Shown here: piece by piece, positions 51,017 through 61,277 of the stretch
Position numbering within the stretch: position 1 is the first letter of the stretch
How the letters are laid out: every line of letters starts with the position of its first letter
Made by a program: the position numbers and the translations under genes
The notes under the pieces: model-generated
Databases searched by the model: none
The model's input: only the letters and a program-made list of their open reading frames with translations
Told to the model about the DNA's origin: nothing
Origin: Candidatus Pantoea floridensis
GTDB taxonomy: Bacteria > Pseudomonadota > Gammaproteobacteria > Enterobacterales > Enterobacteriaceae
Direction of reading: 5' to 3'
Length of the DNA: 64,000 bases
NCBI RefSeq assembly: GCF_900215435.1
Contig: NZ_OCMY01000001.1
Span: forward strand, 3,224,001 to 3,288,000

Positions 51017-51353
51017 GGAAGTACCTATTTGTTAAATAGTGGCTAAAAATAACGCAATCAGACTAACAGCGTAGCCCAGGAAAGCTGGTAGGTTAATGAT
51101 AAACATCATGTGCTAGTCAAAAAATCGCTGACATGCAAAAAATTTTGGTGATTTTACGCTAATTGTTGATAAGCGCTTAGCGAAACATGGCTCAGACTGT
51201 GCTTTTATTGAGCGGAAGCTTCCGGTAATGTTGCTAAAACGGCGTCAGAATACTCACTGTGCCCTGCAAAGACAAAAACTTTTGAAGGATGTCACGTAAA
51301 GTTGTGTAGTTATCTATTTATTTTAAATATTGCATATTTAGTTGAGGTCTATC
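51017..51353. other. Divergent promoter region ackA/yfbV
   Basis: AT-rich, 337 bases, no convincing open frame. It must hold the start signals of ackA-pta and of yfbV. I could not fix a -10/-35 pair or an FNR/ArcA box with confidence. Confidence 0.6.
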
Positions 51354-51806
51354 ATGGCGAATGAGACAGACAATCCCGGCTGGTTCGGCTTGTTCCAGCG
51401 CGGGCAGCGATACATGAAGACCTGGCCAACGGATAAACGCCTGGCTCCGGTGTTTCCTGAAAACCGCGTAGTTAATGCAACGCGCTTCGCTATTCGCTTT
51501 ATGCCGCCGCTGGCTATTTTTACGTTGACGTGGCAAATCGCGATGAATGGACAACTCGGTCCGGCGATTGCCACCGCGCTATTTGCCTGTAGCCTGCCGA
51601 TGCAAGGTTTATGGTGGTTGGGTAAACGCTCCGTTACGCCCCTGCCGCCAACGCTCTTGCAATGGTTTCATGAGGTACGTACTAAGCTTGAAGAAGCAGG
51701 GCAGGCTATCGCTCCCGTCGATGGTAAACCTACTTACCAGGCGCTTGCCGATGTTTTAAAACGCGCATTTAAACAGCTCGATCGCACCTTCCTTGACGAT
51801 CTTTGA
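51354..51806 (+). CDS. yfbV: UPF0208 membrane protein YfbV
   Basis: A 150-residue inner-membrane protein with two helices (about 49-65 and 70-88). In E. coli YfbV is reported to keep the Ter macrodomain insulated from neighbouring chromosome regions. The conserved block [20 protein letters not shown] and the end [20 protein letters not shown] are clear. I start at 51354, six bases after GAGGT; the frame extends to 51342 without support. Confidence 0.94.
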   Translation: MANETDNPGWFGLFQRGQRYMKTWPTDKRLAPVFPENRVVNATRFAIRFMPPLAIFTLTWQIAMNGQLGPAIATALFACSLPMQGLWWLGKRSVTPLPPTLLQWFHEVRTKLEEAGQAIAPVDGKPTYQALADVLKRAFKQLDRTFLDDL

Positions 51807-51956
51807 TCTACTTACGCTTCTACCCGCCAAAGAAATTGCGACAAATCCCGGTTTAAATCAAAGAAAAGTGGTGTGGAGATACACGCATCACTTTCCTTAT
51901 GTAATCATTTCTTCATTGTTTAAATCTTAAGCGGCCGTCGGGCCCTGGAGCAAACC

Positions 51957-52451
51957 ATGGAAATGACCCATGCACAACGACTCATTCTCTCCAATCAATA
52001 CCAAATGATGGCGATGCTGGAACCAGATAATGCAGAGCGCTATCGTCGTTATCAGACCATCATTGAACGCGGTTACGGCTTGCAATTACGTGAACTGGAT
52101 AAGGAGTTTGGGGAATTAACGGAAGCGACCTGCCGCTTACTCATCGATATTATGGAAATGCATCATGCATTGCATGTTTCATGGTCAAATCTGAAAGACG
52201 CCAGCGCCATCGACGAGCGTCGCCTGGCTTTTCTTGGTTTTGACGCCGCGACAGAGGCGCGTTATTTAGGCTATGTGCGCTTTATGGTGAATGTTGAAGG
52301 ACGCTATACCCACTTTGATTCCGGTACGCACGGGTTTAATGCGCAAATACCTATGTGGGAAAAATACCAACGTATGCTGGCGGTGTGGCACACTTGTCCG
52401 CGTCAGTATCATCTCAGCGCGAATGAAATTGCGCAGATTATTAATGCCTGA
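51957..52451 (+). CDS. yfbU: Conserved protein YfbU
   Basis: A 164-residue soluble protein of the UPF0304 family with no known enzymatic function, although E. coli YfbU has been linked to toxin-mediated cell death. It begins [18 protein letters not shown] and contains the diagnostic [20 protein letters not shown] (about 92-111). It is followed by hxpA after only 14 bases, so the two are likely co-transcribed. Confidence 0.95.
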   Translation: MEMTHAQRLILSNQYQMMAMLEPDNAERYRRYQTIIERGYGLQLRELDKEFGELTEATCRLLIDIMEMHHALHVSWSNLKDASAIDERRLAFLGFDAATEARYLGYVRFMVNVEGRYTHFDSGTHGFNAQIPMWEKYQRMLAVWHTCPRQYHLSANEIAQIINA

Positions 52452-52465
52452 ATAAGGAGCGACGT

Positions 52466-53125
52466 GTGAAGTACAGGGGTTTTCTGTTTGATTTAGACGG
52501 CACATTGGTGGATTCACTGCCCGCAGTGATTCGTTCATGGTCACTGTGGGGCGAGCGCCACGGTTTGCCGGCGGAAGAGGTCCTGAGCTATATACACGGA
52601 AAACCGGCCATTAATTCGTTGCGCCATTTCATGGCCGGGCAATCGGAAGCGGCAATACAGGCGGAATTTCTGTGGCTTGAACGCTTAGAGGCTGAGGATA
52701 CGCAAGGGGTGCAAGCCATTCCGGGTGCGTTAACGTTACTCGCCACGCTGAACGAGTTACAGATTCCCTGGGCAATTGTGACATCAGGTTCGATTCCAGT
52801 TGCGCACGCGCGCCATAAAGCGGCAAATCTACCGATGCCAGAAGTCTTTATCACCGCTGAGAATATTAAGCACGGCAAGCCGAATCCAGAGCCTTATTTG
52901 CTGGGCGCTGAACGTTTAGGGCTTTCGGCGAGACACTGCGTTGTCGTTGAGGATGCACCAGCGGGCATCATTTCAGGTTTAGAGGCGGGCAGCGCGGTCA
53001 TTGCTGTAAACGCACCAGCAGATTCGCCGCGTCTCAACGACGTGGCATTTCGCGTTACGACGCTGGAACCTGTAAAGGTGACGAAAGAGCATAGCGGCGA
53101 GTTTACGCTCTCAATTAGTGCATAA
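52466..53125 (+). CDS. hxpA: HAD-family sugar phosphatase (YfbT/HxpA)
   Basis: A phosphatase acting on small sugar phosphates in E. coli. The 219-residue protein has all four HAD motifs: nucleophile Asp9 and Asp11 in FDLDGTLVDS, Thr/Ser in VTSGS near 110, the lysine in KHGKPNPEPYLLGAERLG near 137, and the acidic pair in VVVEDAPAGIISG near 160. The start is GTG at 52466 with AAGGAG nine bases upstream. A strong terminator shared with yfbR follows. Confidence 0.92.
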   Translation: MKYRGFLFDLDGTLVDSLPAVIRSWSLWGERHGLPAEEVLSYIHGKPAINSLRHFMAGQSEAAIQAEFLWLERLEAEDTQGVQAIPGALTLLATLNELQIPWAIVTSGSIPVAHARHKAANLPMPEVFITAENIKHGKPNPEPYLLGAERLGLSARHCVVVEDAPAGIISGLEAGSAVIAVNAPADSPRLNDVAFRVTTLEPVKVTKEHSGEFTLSISA

Positions 53126-53127
53126 TG

Positions 53128-53154
53128 AAACGGGCCTGAACGGCCCGTTTTTTT
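53128..53154. terminator. Bidirectional terminator between hxpA and yfbR
   Basis: A perfect 9-bp stem AAACGGGCC/GGCCCGTTT with loop TGAAC and a run of seven T. Its right edge touches the yfbR stop codon. Confidence 0.92.
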
Positions 53155-53752
53155 ATAATGGGGTATCTTGCGAAATCTCATCCAATGAAAGGCTAAAGCT
53201 GGGGATAAACACCTCAACGAAATAGTCCATCTCCGGCGAGCGACGCTGTGAGAGCGTTTTTTCCAGTCGCGCCTTGGCCAGCAGAAACTCGTTATTACCC
53301 GCTGATAACTCTTCCAGACACTTCACGTATGCGCACAACGCATCCGCTTGCTTCACCACCGACTGCTCACTTTCCGTATGTAAATGTTCATCGATTAAGG
53401 GGCGATAGGCATCCTGTAATTCTGGTGGCAGCATATCGATCAGTTTCTGCTGAGCAATCTTTTCAATTTTTTTATATTCGTGAGCGATCTGCGCGTTGTA
53501 GTACTTCACCGGGGTGGGCAAGTCACCGGTCAGGACTTCGCTGGCGTCGTGATATAACGCCAGCATTGCAATACGCTCGGCATTGAGGTTGCCATTGAAT
53601 TTTTGGTTTTTGATGATAGCGAGCGCATGCGCGACCATCGCCACTTGCAAACTATGTTCTGAGACGTTTTCAGTACGCACATTGCGCATCAGCGGCCAGC
53701 GATTGATCAGTTTGAGGCGGGAGAGGTGGGCGAAAAAATGGCTACGGGTCAT
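53153..53752 (-). CDS. yfbR: 5'-deoxynucleotidase YfbR
   Basis: A metal-dependent HD-domain phosphatase that removes the phosphate from deoxynucleoside 5'-monophosphates. The 199-residue protein has the metal ligands in order: His33 (SEHSLQVAM), the HD pair in [19 protein letters not shown] near 68, and a later aspartate ([15 protein letters not shown]) near 137. It lies downstream of alaA on the same strand, separated by ERIC element 4 and a hairpin. Confidence 0.96.
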   Translation of the reverse strand: MTRSHFFAHLSRLKLINRWPLMRNVRTENVSEHSLQVAMVAHALAIIKNQKFNGNLNAERIAMLALYHDASEVLTGDLPTPVKYYNAQIAHEYKKIEKIAQQKLIDMLPPELQDAYRPLIDEHLHTESEQSVVKQADALCAYVKCLEELSAGNNEFLLAKARLEKTLSQRRSPEMDYFVEVFIPSFSLSLDEISQDTPL

Positions 53753-53774
53753 GGACTATTCCTGTTCGCACGGC

Positions 53775-53794
53775 GGGGAAGGTTGGCCTTCCCC
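53775..53794. other. 8-bp stem hairpin upstream of yfbR
   Basis: GGGGAAGG, loop TTGG, CCTTCCCC, 23 bases before the yfbR start codon. There is no T run, so it may be an mRNA stability or translation element. Confidence 0.5.
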
Positions 53795-53808
53795 GAAATA
53801 CGATAACT

Positions 53809-53933
53809 ATACCCTAAATAATTTGAGATGCAGGAAGGCGGCAGGTGTGAAACTCCCCAGTCGCTTACAAAAGTAAGTCATTGCGGTGACCACACGCAGC
53901 CAACCCCGCTGCAATTCGAAGTATAAAGGATAT
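53809..53933 (-). repeat. ERIC element 4 (alaA-yfbR gap)
   Basis: About 125 bases with GATGCAGGAAGGCGGCAGGT, the core CTCCCCAGTCGCTTACAAAA then GTAAGTCATTGCGGTGACC, and CCGCTGCAATTCGAAGTATA. The core is more diverged than in the other three copies. It starts right after the alaA stop codon. Confidence 0.88.
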
Positions 53934-53934
53934 A

Positions 53935-55152
53935 TTACTGACGATACCCTTGCAGGAAACGACCAAACTTGCTGACGGCCATTTCCAGATCGTCCACGCG
54001 CGGCAACGTAACGATGCGCACGTGATCTGGCCATGGCCAGTTGAATGCCGTACCCTGAACCAGCAATACTTTCTCCTGCAGAAGGAAGTCCAGCACCATT
54101 TTCTGGTCGTCAAAGATATTGAATTTCTTCGCATCAATGCGCGGGAACATGTAAAGGGCACCTTGTGGTTTCACACAGCTGACGCCAGGGATATCGTTAA
54201 TCAATTCCCACGCTCGCTGACGTTGTTCGTACAATCGCCCGCCCGGTGTAATGAATTCACTGATACTTTGATAGCCGCCAAGCGCTGTTTGAATCGCATG
54301 CTGAGCCGGTACGTTGGCACACAGGCGCATTGACGCCAGCATTTCTAAACCTTCGATATAACCTTTGGCATGTTTCTTAGGGCCGTTCAATACCATCCAA
54401 CCCTGACGGAAGCCTGCTACCCGATAGGTTTTGGACAAGCCATTAAAGGTAACCGTCAGCAGGTCTGGCGCCAGTGCAGCAATGGAGTGATGCTGTGCTT
54501 CGTCGTACAGAATTTTGTCGTAGATTTCGTCAGCGAAAATGATCAGGTTATGCTGACGCGCAATTTCGACGATTTCGAGCAGCAACTCTTTGCTATAAAC
54601 CGCGCCGGTGGGATTGTTCGGGTTAATAATGACAATGCCGCGCGTACGCGGTGTGATCTTGCTGCGAATGTCATCCAGGTCCGGGAACCAACCCGCCGAT
54701 TCATCGCACAGATAATGTACGGCTTTACCGCTCGACAATGAAACCGCTGCGGTCCAAAGCGGATAATCCGGTGCGGGAACCAGCATCTCATCGCCGCTGT
54801 TCAGCAAAGCCTGCATTGCCTGCACAATCAGTTCCGATACGCCATTGCCAATATAGATGTCTTCAACTGTTACATCACGGATGTCGCGCGCTTGATAGTG
54901 CTGCATAATGGCTTTTCGGGCCGAATACAGTCCTTTCGAGTCACAATAGCCTTGAGCGCTGGGCAGGTTACGAATTACATCCACCAGAATTTCATCTGGC
55001 GCTTCAAAACCAAACGGAGCAGGGTTGCCGATATTAAGTTTGAGAACCTTGTTGCCTTCTTCTTCGAGACGTTTCGCTTCTTTCAGTACCGGCCCACGGA
55101 TGTCATAACAGACATTTTCTAGCTTGCCGGATTTATCAATTTGAAAATTCAT
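53935..55152 (-). CDS. alaA: Glutamate-pyruvate aminotransferase AlaA
   Basis: AlaA makes alanine from pyruvate and glutamate. The 405-residue protein is a fold-type I aminotransferase: NPAPFG near 43-48, NPNNPTGAVY (177-186), the conserved DEIYDKILYD (208-217), and the PLP lysine Lys241 in NGLSKTYRVAGFRQGW. The length matches the E. coli enzyme (formerly YfbQ). A long AT-rich region lies upstream, shared with lrhA. Confidence 0.97.
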   Translation of the reverse strand: MNFQIDKSGKLENVCYDIRGPVLKEAKRLEEEGNKVLKLNIGNPAPFGFEAPDEILVDVIRNLPSAQGYCDSKGLYSARKAIMQHYQARDIRDVTVEDIYIGNGVSELIVQAMQALLNSGDEMLVPAPDYPLWTAAVSLSSGKAVHYLCDESAGWFPDLDDIRSKITPRTRGIVIINPNNPTGAVYSKELLLEIVEIARQHNLIIFADEIYDKILYDEAQHHSIAALAPDLLTVTFNGLSKTYRVAGFRQGWMVLNGPKKHAKGYIEGLEMLASMRLCANVPAQHAIQTALGGYQSISEFITPGGRLYEQRQRAWELINDIPGVSCVKPQGALYMFPRIDAKKFNIFDDQKMVLDFLLQEKVLLVQGTAFNWPWPDHVRIVTLPRVDDLEMAVSKFGRFLQGYRQ

Positions 55153-55782
55153 TATTACCGCCTTTACGGGCAGAGTCCTTTAACCTGCCACCAAAATCAA
55201 ACCAGCCCAATTTACTCTTCTCAACTTAACAAAAGAAGGGGAGCGCTGGGTTTTGGCGTCTTTGGCACTGATTCATTGTACAGGTGGCGAAAAAGTCATT
55301 GAAAATCGATTAATCTGGTTCATTAATCCAGTAATTCTAAAAAAAATGAGATTAAATACTGAGGTGACTTCGTTGCGGTGTAAATGCCTTCTTCCATAGG
55401 GAAAGGCATCTATTCAGAAATTTTTCAGTCACAATTGGCTTAAAAAAATATTAGCGACCTGGTGAAATAGTTAAACGAATCTTGTTAGATGATGAAAAAA
55501 CCTTCAGTAATGATTAAGCACTGGTTGGCGTTACCAAATACAGTTCATTCTCATTCACTTTTTATCTGCGGGATTAACCGCTATTAAAAGGGCTAACACC
55601 GTGCAAAACACCCGTAAAATAGCATTTGGGCTGTAACTTTCACGTAAGTGCATAGGATTCAGAACCAGGGGGGCTTAAAAAAAGAGCAGTGTTATGGCAG
55701 GATGTGTTTGAAAAGCCTTTTGGTCAAAAATTGCGATGTTTTGAACAAAAACATTTCCATTTATAGCGTAAAAATGATTAAG

Positions 55783-55788
55783 TATAAT
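55783..55788 (+). promoter_or_regulatory. Candidate -10 element of lrhA
   Basis: Exact TATAAT, the best sigma-70 -10 hexamer in the region, about 330 bases before the lrhA ATG. The -35 side (TTTATA at 55760) is poor, so an activator may be needed. Confidence 0.45.
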
Positions 55789-56006
55789 TTATTATTTGAT
55801 GCACATTATAGCTTCGCATCGACATAACATGATGTTATCTCTTTTGAACCCGCAGGGATTTTTTCGCGGGGCGCATAGACAACTACGCAGCTTCCAGCAC
55901 CTGTACGACATACGTCTTCGGCCCAGAAGTTCTGCTGTCTATAATGACGCCACTGCTCTGAACTCAGAGTGGTGCGATCGTCGGCATCCGCCTGACAATT
56001 TTTTTT

Positions 56007-56075
56007 ATGGCAGCCTCCACACAGGGGCTGTCATTAAGCACCATTACCTCTTATCTATTTGATAAGACAGGTAAT
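56007..56075 (+). promoter_or_regulatory. Tandem hairpins in the lrhA leader
   Basis: Two stems in a row: a 9-bp stem with one G-U pair (56007-56015 with 56026-56034), and a 13-bp stem with a two-base bulge (56043-56055 with 56061-56075). They are preceded by a T run at 55998-56006 and end 46 bases before the start codon. Confidence 0.6.
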
Positions 56076-56121
56076 ACACCAGGGTAGTAGTTTTAAAAAA
56101 TCTTATAAGTGAAGAAAAAAC

Positions 56122-57045
56122 ATGACTAATGCAAATCGTCCGATACTGAATCTCGACCTCGATCTGCTGCGTACCTTTGTTGCCGTTGCCGATCTGAATA
56201 CTTTTGCAGCAGCGGCTGCAGCAGTTTGCAGAACGCAGTCAGCAGTAAGTCAGCAGATGCAACGTCTGGAACAATTGGTTGGTAAAGAGCTGTTTGCCAG
56301 ACATGGACGTAATAAACTGCTGACGGAGCATGGCATTCAACTGCTGGGTTACGCCAGGAAGATCCTTCGTTTTAACGACGAAGCTTGCACCTCTTTAATG
56401 TACAGCAACATCCAGGGCGTACTGACCATTGGCGCTTCAGATGATACCTCCGATACCATTCTGCCGTTCCTGCTTAATCGCGTAACGTCGGTTTATCCGA
56501 AGCTGGCCATTGATGTTCGTGTGAAGCGCAACCCGTTCATGATGGAAATGCTGAATCAAGGTGAAGTTGATCTGGTTGTGACCACGTCCAGCCCGGGCAA
56601 TTTCACCCACCAGGTACTGCGTACCTCACCAACGTTATGGTATTGCGCGGCAGATTATATCTTCCAGCGTGGTGAAGCCATTCCTTTGGTTCTGCTGGAT
56701 GAGCCAAGTCCTTATCGCGATATGGCAATTGATCATCTCAATGAAGCGGGCATTCCGTGGCGTATCTCGTACGTCGCGTCAACGCTGGCTGCTGTGCGTG
56801 CGGCCGTAAAGGCTGGTTTGGGTGTAACGGCGCGTCCCGTTGAGATGATGAGCCCAGAATTGCGCGTAATGGGCGCGGCAGAAGGTTTACCGGTATTACC
56901 TGATACCCAATACTTGCTGTGCCGTAACACTGATAGCGACAATGAACTGGCTTTGGCCATTTTCAATGCGATGCAGTCAACCAATGATCCTTATAATCTG
57001 AGCGCCAATCCAGACGGTACCTTATTGCTGGATGATGAAGAGTAG
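56122..57045 (+). CDS. lrhA: LysR-type regulator LrhA (HexA/PecT family)
   Basis: LrhA represses flagellar and chemotaxis genes through flhDC in E. coli; related HexA/PecT proteins control exoenzymes and virulence in plant pathogens, and LrhA affects motility and capsule in Pantoea stewartii. The 307-residue protein has the LysR helix-turn-helix at about 12-70 ([40 protein letters not shown]) and the effector domain at about 95-290. It stands between alaA and nuo as in E. coli. A terminator follows. Confidence 0.96.
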   Translation: MTNANRPILNLDLDLLRTFVAVADLNTFAAAAAAVCRTQSAVSQQMQRLEQLVGKELFARHGRNKLLTEHGIQLLGYARKILRFNDEACTSLMYSNIQGVLTIGASDDTSDTILPFLLNRVTSVYPKLAIDVRVKRNPFMMEMLNQGEVDLVVTTSSPGNFTHQVLRTSPTLWYCAADYIFQRGEAIPLVLLDEPSPYRDMAIDHLNEAGIPWRISYVASTLAAVRAAVKAGLGVTARPVEMMSPELRVMGAAEGLPVLPDTQYLLCRNTDSDNELALAIFNAMQSTNDPYNLSANPDGTLLLDDEE

Positions 57046-57110
57046 AGAGTAGACTGCTGGTAATTCCTCGCAAATGGAATGCCTGCTAATTGTTAAAATT
57101 GATAAAAATA

Positions 57111-57148
57111 AGCCTTAGCGTGGTAATTTCCTGCTAGGGCTTTTTTTA
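57111..57148 (+). terminator. Terminator after lrhA
   Basis: A 9-bp stem AGCCTTAGC/GCTAGGGCT (one G-U pair) with a 13-base loop, followed by seven T. Confidence 0.88.
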
Positions 57149-57703
57149 TGGCATTTTAAAAGCGTTTTTTTATCCATTTTATCGATGATAATTTTTCTGC
57201 GATTATAAATAATGAAATGTGTTCCATTTTGCTCCAATCTGGAATGCTTTTATCAATTCGTGCCAACTTTCGTGTGCTATTACCCTCGCTCTTCGCCGTT
57301 TTTTTCCTCATAAAACCCATTTATGTGCTTTGGATCAAAAAAATACCCCTGATAAGGGGGGGGAATCTCAGGCAAGACCTGTCAAAATATGATTGTTAAA
57401 TGCACGATCCATGCATGTGAATACCCGCTACACTAAAATTAACCTCACAAACTGAAGCGATTAAGCTGGCGCTGACGAGGCTGGATGTTAATAATATGAT
57501 GCAGGTGTAAAATAATGTTTGGATACTTTTGTCAAAGTTGACAAAAGGTTATAGAAAGGAGTAAAAACCCCTATAAAATTGCTGCTTTAATGCTAATGAC
57601 AGCAAAGTTTATAAGGTTTTTTATCCTTCCCTTGAATCGATGTGGTGTGTTTGCTGCAACAGTGCAGGATGCCATCACCACTTTTGATGAGTAAGCAAAG
57701 AGT
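57149..57703 (+). promoter_or_regulatory. nuo operon promoter and leader region
   Basis: About 555 bases between the lrhA terminator and nuoA. It holds a run of eight G at 57356-57363 within a small CCCCT/AGGGG hairpin, and a 20-base palindrome at 57527-57546. The nuo promoter of E. coli answers to ArcA, NarL, FNR, Fis and IHF, but I could not place any of these sites with confidence. A 60-codon frame at 57217-57399 has no ribosome site and is rejected. Confidence 0.65.
57527..57546. promoter_or_regulatory. 20-bp palindrome upstream of nuoA
   Basis: TTTTGTCAA, centre AG, TTGACAAAA: both 9-base arms match perfectly. It lies 157 bases before the nuoA start and contains TTGACA, so it could be both an operator and a -35 element. 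Confidence 0.6.
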
Positions 57704-58147
57704 ATGTCGACAACTACAGAAGTGATCGCTCATCACTGGGCATTTATTGTTTTTATCGTTATTGCGTTTGGCCTGTGTGCCTTCATGTTGACCGGTGGCT
57801 GGCTGTTAGGTGGACGTGCGCGTGCACGACACAAAGACACCCCATTTGAATCGGGTATTGAGTCTGTCGGTGATACTCATATTCGCCTCTCTGCAAAATT
57901 CTATCTGGTTGCGATGTTCTTCGTCATTTTCGACGTCGAAGCCCTCTATTTATACGCATGGTCGACGTCCATCCGCGAAAGTGGCTGGGTCGGCTTTGTC
58001 GAAGCCGCAATTTTCATTTTGGTGCTCTTGGCAGGCCTGGTTTATCTGGTGCGCATCGGTGCGCTGGATTGGGCTCCTGCGCGTCGTCGCGTAGTAGTCA
58101 AATCTGTCCCGGTCAGTCACAGCCACACCAACCCTCATAAGCAGTAA
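57704..58147 (+). CDS. nuoA: NADH-quinone oxidoreductase subunit A
   Basis: Small membrane subunit of respiratory complex I, which couples NADH oxidation to proton pumping. The 147-residue protein has three helices and the family motif [20 protein letters not shown] (about 47-66), followed by [16 protein letters not shown]. It is the first gene of the nuo operon; nuoB follows after 15 bases. Confidence 0.97.
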   Translation: MSTTTEVIAHHWAFIVFIVIAFGLCAFMLTGGWLLGGRARARHKDTPFESGIESVGDTHIRLSAKFYLVAMFFVIFDVEALYLYAWSTSIRESGWVGFVEAAIFILVLLAGLVYLVRIGALDWAPARRRVVVKSVPVSHSHTNPHKQ

Positions 58148-58162
58148 AAGCGAGGCAATAAG

Positions 58163-58843
58163 ATGGACTACACGCTGACACGCGTAGACCCGAACGGGGG
58201 CGGCGATAACGATCGTTATCCTCTGCAGAAACAGGAAATTGTTACCGATCCGCTGGAGCAACACGTTCATCGCAGCGTCTATATGGGCAAGCTTGAACAT
58301 GCTCTGCATGACATGGTGAACTGGGGGCGTAAAAACTCACTCTGGCCTTATAACTTCGGTCTTTCCTGCTGCTACGTAGAAATGACCACGTCCTTCACGG
58401 CGGTGCATGATGTGGCACGTTTTGGCGCGGAAGTTATGCGCGCCTCGCCACGTCAGGCTGACTTCATGGTGATTGCCGGAACGCCATTTACTAAAATGGC
58501 GCCGGTTATTCAGCGTTTATATGATCAGATGCTGGAGCCGAAGTGGGTGATTTCTATGGGCGCTTGCGCTAACTCGGGTGGCATGTATGACATCTACTCA
58601 GTGGTGCAAGGTGTCGATAAATTCCTGCCGGTTGACGTTTATATTCCTGGCTGCCCACCGCGTCCAGAAGCCTACATGCAGGCTTTACTGCTGTTGCGTG
58701 AGTCGATTGGCAAAGAGCGTCGCCCACTCTCATGGGTGGTAGGGGATCAAGGGGTTTATCGCGCCAATATGCAGCCAGAGCGTGAAAGAAAACGTGGCGA
58801 GCGTATTGCCGTCACCAACCTGAGAACGCCTGACGAAGTATAA
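58163..58843 (+). CDS. nuoB: NADH-quinone oxidoreductase subunit B
   Basis: Carries the N2 iron-sulfur cluster, the last electron carrier before quinone. In the 226-residue protein the adjacent cysteines 69 and 70 ([10 protein letters not shown]) and the later cysteines in MGACANSGG and [10 protein letters not shown] supply the four ligands. It is slightly longer at the N-terminus than the 220-residue E. coli protein. A 116-base gap with hairpins separates it from nuoC. Confidence 0.97.
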   Translation: MDYTLTRVDPNGGGDNDRYPLQKQEIVTDPLEQHVHRSVYMGKLEHALHDMVNWGRKNSLWPYNFGLSCCYVEMTTSFTAVHDVARFGAEVMRASPRQADFMVIAGTPFTKMAPVIQRLYDQMLEPKWVISMGACANSGGMYDIYSVVQGVDKFLPVDVYIPGCPPRPEAYMQALLLLRESIGKERRPLSWVVGDQGVYRANMQPERERKRGERIAVTNLRTPDEV

Positions 58844-58959
58844 GCTTCCCGTACACGGATGGAGCCACGGCCGCAGCAGAACACCACAATTTAATGTGCG
58901 CCGCCATCCTGACGCCTTCTTTTGAGCGCCTGATTACAGGCCGGAATGGTGAGTAACGT

Positions 58960-60759
58960 ATGACTGATTTAACCACGCAAGATCTCGCACAGCCTTCATG
59001 GCAAACCCGCGATCACCTGGATGACCCAGTGGTCGGCGAGCTGCGTAACCGTTTTGGGCCGGATGCCTTTACCGTTCAGGCCACCCGCACCGGAATTCCG
59101 GTGGTATGGGTGAAGCGTGAACAGCTATTGGAAATTGTTGAGTTCCTGCGCAAGCTGCCAAAACCGTATGTCATGCTGTATGACTTACATGGTTTTGATG
59201 AGCGCCTACGCACTAACCGCGCCGGTTTGCCCGCTGCGGATTTTTCCGTTTTCTATCACCTGCTGTCGATTGAACGCAACCGTGACATCATGCTCAAGGT
59301 GGCGCTGTCAGAAAACGATTTAAATGTGCCAACCATCACCAAAATTTTTGCCAATGCCAACTGGTATGAGCGCGAAACCTGGGAGATGTTTGGTATCACC
59401 TTCAATGGTCACCCGCACCTGACGCGCATCATGATGCCACAGACCTGGGAAGGCCATCCGCTGCGTAAAGATTACCCCGCGCGTGCCACCGAATTCGATC
59501 CCTTTGAGCTGACCAAGCAGAAAGAAGATCTGGAGATGGAGGCGCTAACCTTCAAGCCGGAAGATTGGGGCATGAAGCGTAGCACCGCCAATGAAGACTT
59601 CATGTTCCTCAACCTTGGCCCTAACCACCCATCTGCGCACGGTGCTTTCCGCATCATTTTGCAGTTGGATGGCGAAGAGATCGTCGATTGCGTTCCCGAT
59701 GTTGGCTACCACCATCGTGGCGCTGAAAAGATGGGCGAGCGCCAATCCTGGCACAGCTACATTCCGTACACCGACCGTATCGAGTATCTCGGCGGCTGTG
59801 TCAACGAAATGCCGTATGTGCTGGCAGTAGAAAAACTGGCGGGCATCACCGTACCGGATCGCGTCAACGTGATTCGCGTGATGCTGTCCGAGCTGTTCCG
59901 CATCAATAGCCATCTGCTCTATATCTCCACCTTTATTCAGGACGTCGGCGCCATGACGCCGGTGTTCTTCGCCTTTACCGACCGTCAGAAAATTTATGAC
60001 GTGGTTGAAGCGATCACCGGTTTCCGTATGCACCCAGCGTGGTTCCGCATTGGTGGCGTCGCGCATGATCTGCCGAAAGGCTGGGAGCGCTTGCTGCGCG
60101 ACTTCCTCGACTGGATGCCGAAGCGTCTGAAAGAGTACGACAAAGCTGCGCTGCGCAATACCGTGCTAATGGGCCGTTCGCAGGGCGTGGCGGCGTACAA
60201 CATGGATGAAGCACTGGCGTGGGGCACCACCGGTGCCGGTCTGCGTGCTACCGGCTTAGATTTTGACGTGCGTAAATGGCGTCCGTATTCAGGCTACGAA
60301 AACTTCGATTTCGAAATTCCCGTTGGCGCTGGCATCAGTGATGCGTACACCCGCGTTCAGCTGAAAATGGAAGAGATGTGGCAGTCACTGCGTATCCTGG
60401 AACAGTGTCTGAACAACATGCCTGAAGGCCCGTTCAAAGCGGATCATCCGCTGACCACGCCGCCACCGAAAGAGCGCACGCTGCAGCACATTGAAACCCT
60501 GATCACCCACTTCCTGCAGGTTTCGTGGGGACCGGTAATGCCGGCCAATGAATCCTTCCAGATGATTGAGGCGACTAAAGGGATCAACAGTTACTACCTG
60601 ACCAGCGATGGCAGCACCATGAGCTATCGCACCCGCGTGCGTACGCCGAGCTTCCCGCACCTGCAGCAGATCCCGTCCGTGATCCGCGGCAGCCTGGTAT
60701 CCGACTTGATCGTTTACCTCGGTAGTATCGATTTTGTTATGTCAGACGTGGACCGCTAA
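58960..60759 (+). CDS. nuoC: NADH-quinone oxidoreductase fused subunit C/D
   Basis: The 599-residue protein joins the 30-kDa subunit (about 1-180; [20 protein letters not shown]) and the 49-kDa subunit (about 210-599; [33 protein letters not shown]). The 49-kDa part forms the quinone site with NuoB. Fusion of C and D is the normal state in enterobacteria. nuoE starts two bases after the stop. Confidence 0.97.
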   Translation: MTDLTTQDLAQPSWQTRDHLDDPVVGELRNRFGPDAFTVQATRTGIPVVWVKREQLLEIVEFLRKLPKPYVMLYDLHGFDERLRTNRAGLPAADFSVFYHLLSIERNRDIMLKVALSENDLNVPTITKIFANANWYERETWEMFGITFNGHPHLTRIMMPQTWEGHPLRKDYPARATEFDPFELTKQKEDLEMEALTFKPEDWGMKRSTANEDFMFLNLGPNHPSAHGAFRIILQLDGEEIVDCVPDVGYHHRGAEKMGERQSWHSYIPYTDRIEYLGGCVNEMPYVLAVEKLAGITVPDRVNVIRVMLSELFRINSHLLYISTFIQDVGAMTPVFFAFTDRQKIYDVVEAITGFRMHPAWFRIGGVAHDLPKGWERLLRDFLDWMPKRLKEYDKAALRNTVLMGRSQGVAAYNMDEALAWGTTGAGLRATGLDFDVRKWRPYSGYENFDFEIPVGAGISDAYTRVQLKMEEMWQSLRILEQCLNNMPEGPFKADHPLTTPPPKERTLQHIETLITHFLQVSWGPVMPANESFQMIEATKGINSYYLTSDGSTMSYRTRVRTPSFPHLQQIPSVIRGSLVSDLIVYLGSIDFVMSDVDR

Positions 60760-60761
60760 TT

Positions 60762-61277
60762 ATGCACGATCAAAAAATTGCTATTCACACCATCGACCCG
60801 ACTGAGGTCTTCGTGCTGAGCGAGGCCGAGCACCACGCTATCGAGCACGAAAAGCACCATTACGAAGATGCGCGTGCGGCTTCGATTGAAGCGTTGAAGA
60901 TCGTGCAGAAACAGCGCGGTTGGGTGCCGGATGGCGCGATTAACGCTATCGCAGAAGTACTCGGAATTCCCGCCAGTGATGTGGAAGGTGTTGCCACTTT
61001 CTATAGCCAGATCTACCGCACGCCGGTTGGCCGTCACGTGATTCGCTACTGCGACAGCGTAGTGTGCCATATCACCGGTTATCAGGGCATTCAGGACGCA
61101 CTTGAGCAGAAGCTGAATATTAAGCCTGGTCAAACCACGGCGGATGGTCGCTTTACGCTCTTGCCTACCTGCTGCCTCGGTAATTGCGATAAAGGGCCAA
61201 CCATGATGGTGGACGAAGATACGCATGTTCATCTGACGCCTGAAGGCATCGCCAACTTGCTGGAGCAGTATCAATGA
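60762..61277 (+). CDS. nuoE: NADH-quinone oxidoreductase subunit E
   Basis: A 171-residue thioredoxin-like subunit holding the N1a [2Fe-2S] cluster; ligands Cys97, Cys102, Cys138 and Cys142 ([22 protein letters not shown]). It is part of the NADH dehydrogenase module with NuoF and NuoG. Its end overlaps nuoF by four bases. Confidence 0.97.
   Translation: MHDQKIAIHTIDPTEVFVLSEAEHHAIEHEKHHYEDARAASIEALKIVQKQRGWVPDGAINAIAEVLGIPASDVEGVATFYSQIYRTPVGRHVIRYCDSVVCHITGYQGIQDALEQKLNIKPGQTTADGRFTLLPTCCLGNCDKGPTMMVDEDTHVHLTPEGIANLLEQYQ

Larger units (their letters stand above)
55153..56121. other. Long divergent regulatory region alaA/lrhA
   Basis: 969 bases without a convincing gene. The left part is AT-rich. 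A perfect TATAAT hexamer lies at 55783-55788 with a weak TTTATA 17 bases upstream, which would give an lrhA leader of about 330 bases; a long lrhA leader is known in E. coli. Downstream is a chain of hairpins: CCCGC/GCGGG at 55849-55869, ATGGCAGCC/GGCTGTCAT at 56007-56034, and ATTACCTCTTATC/GATAAG-AC-AGGTAAT at 56043-56075. An 88-codon frame at 55796-56062 lacks a ribosome site and is rejected. Confidence 0.7.

Noticed and set aside
55796..56062. 88-codon frame in the lrhA leader
   Set aside because: No ribosome-binding site, no recognisable protein features, and it runs through hairpins of the leader.
57217..57399. 60-codon frame upstream of nuoA
   Set aside because: Poor start context, and the hydrophobic stretch comes from T-rich DNA; it also crosses the G8 tract.
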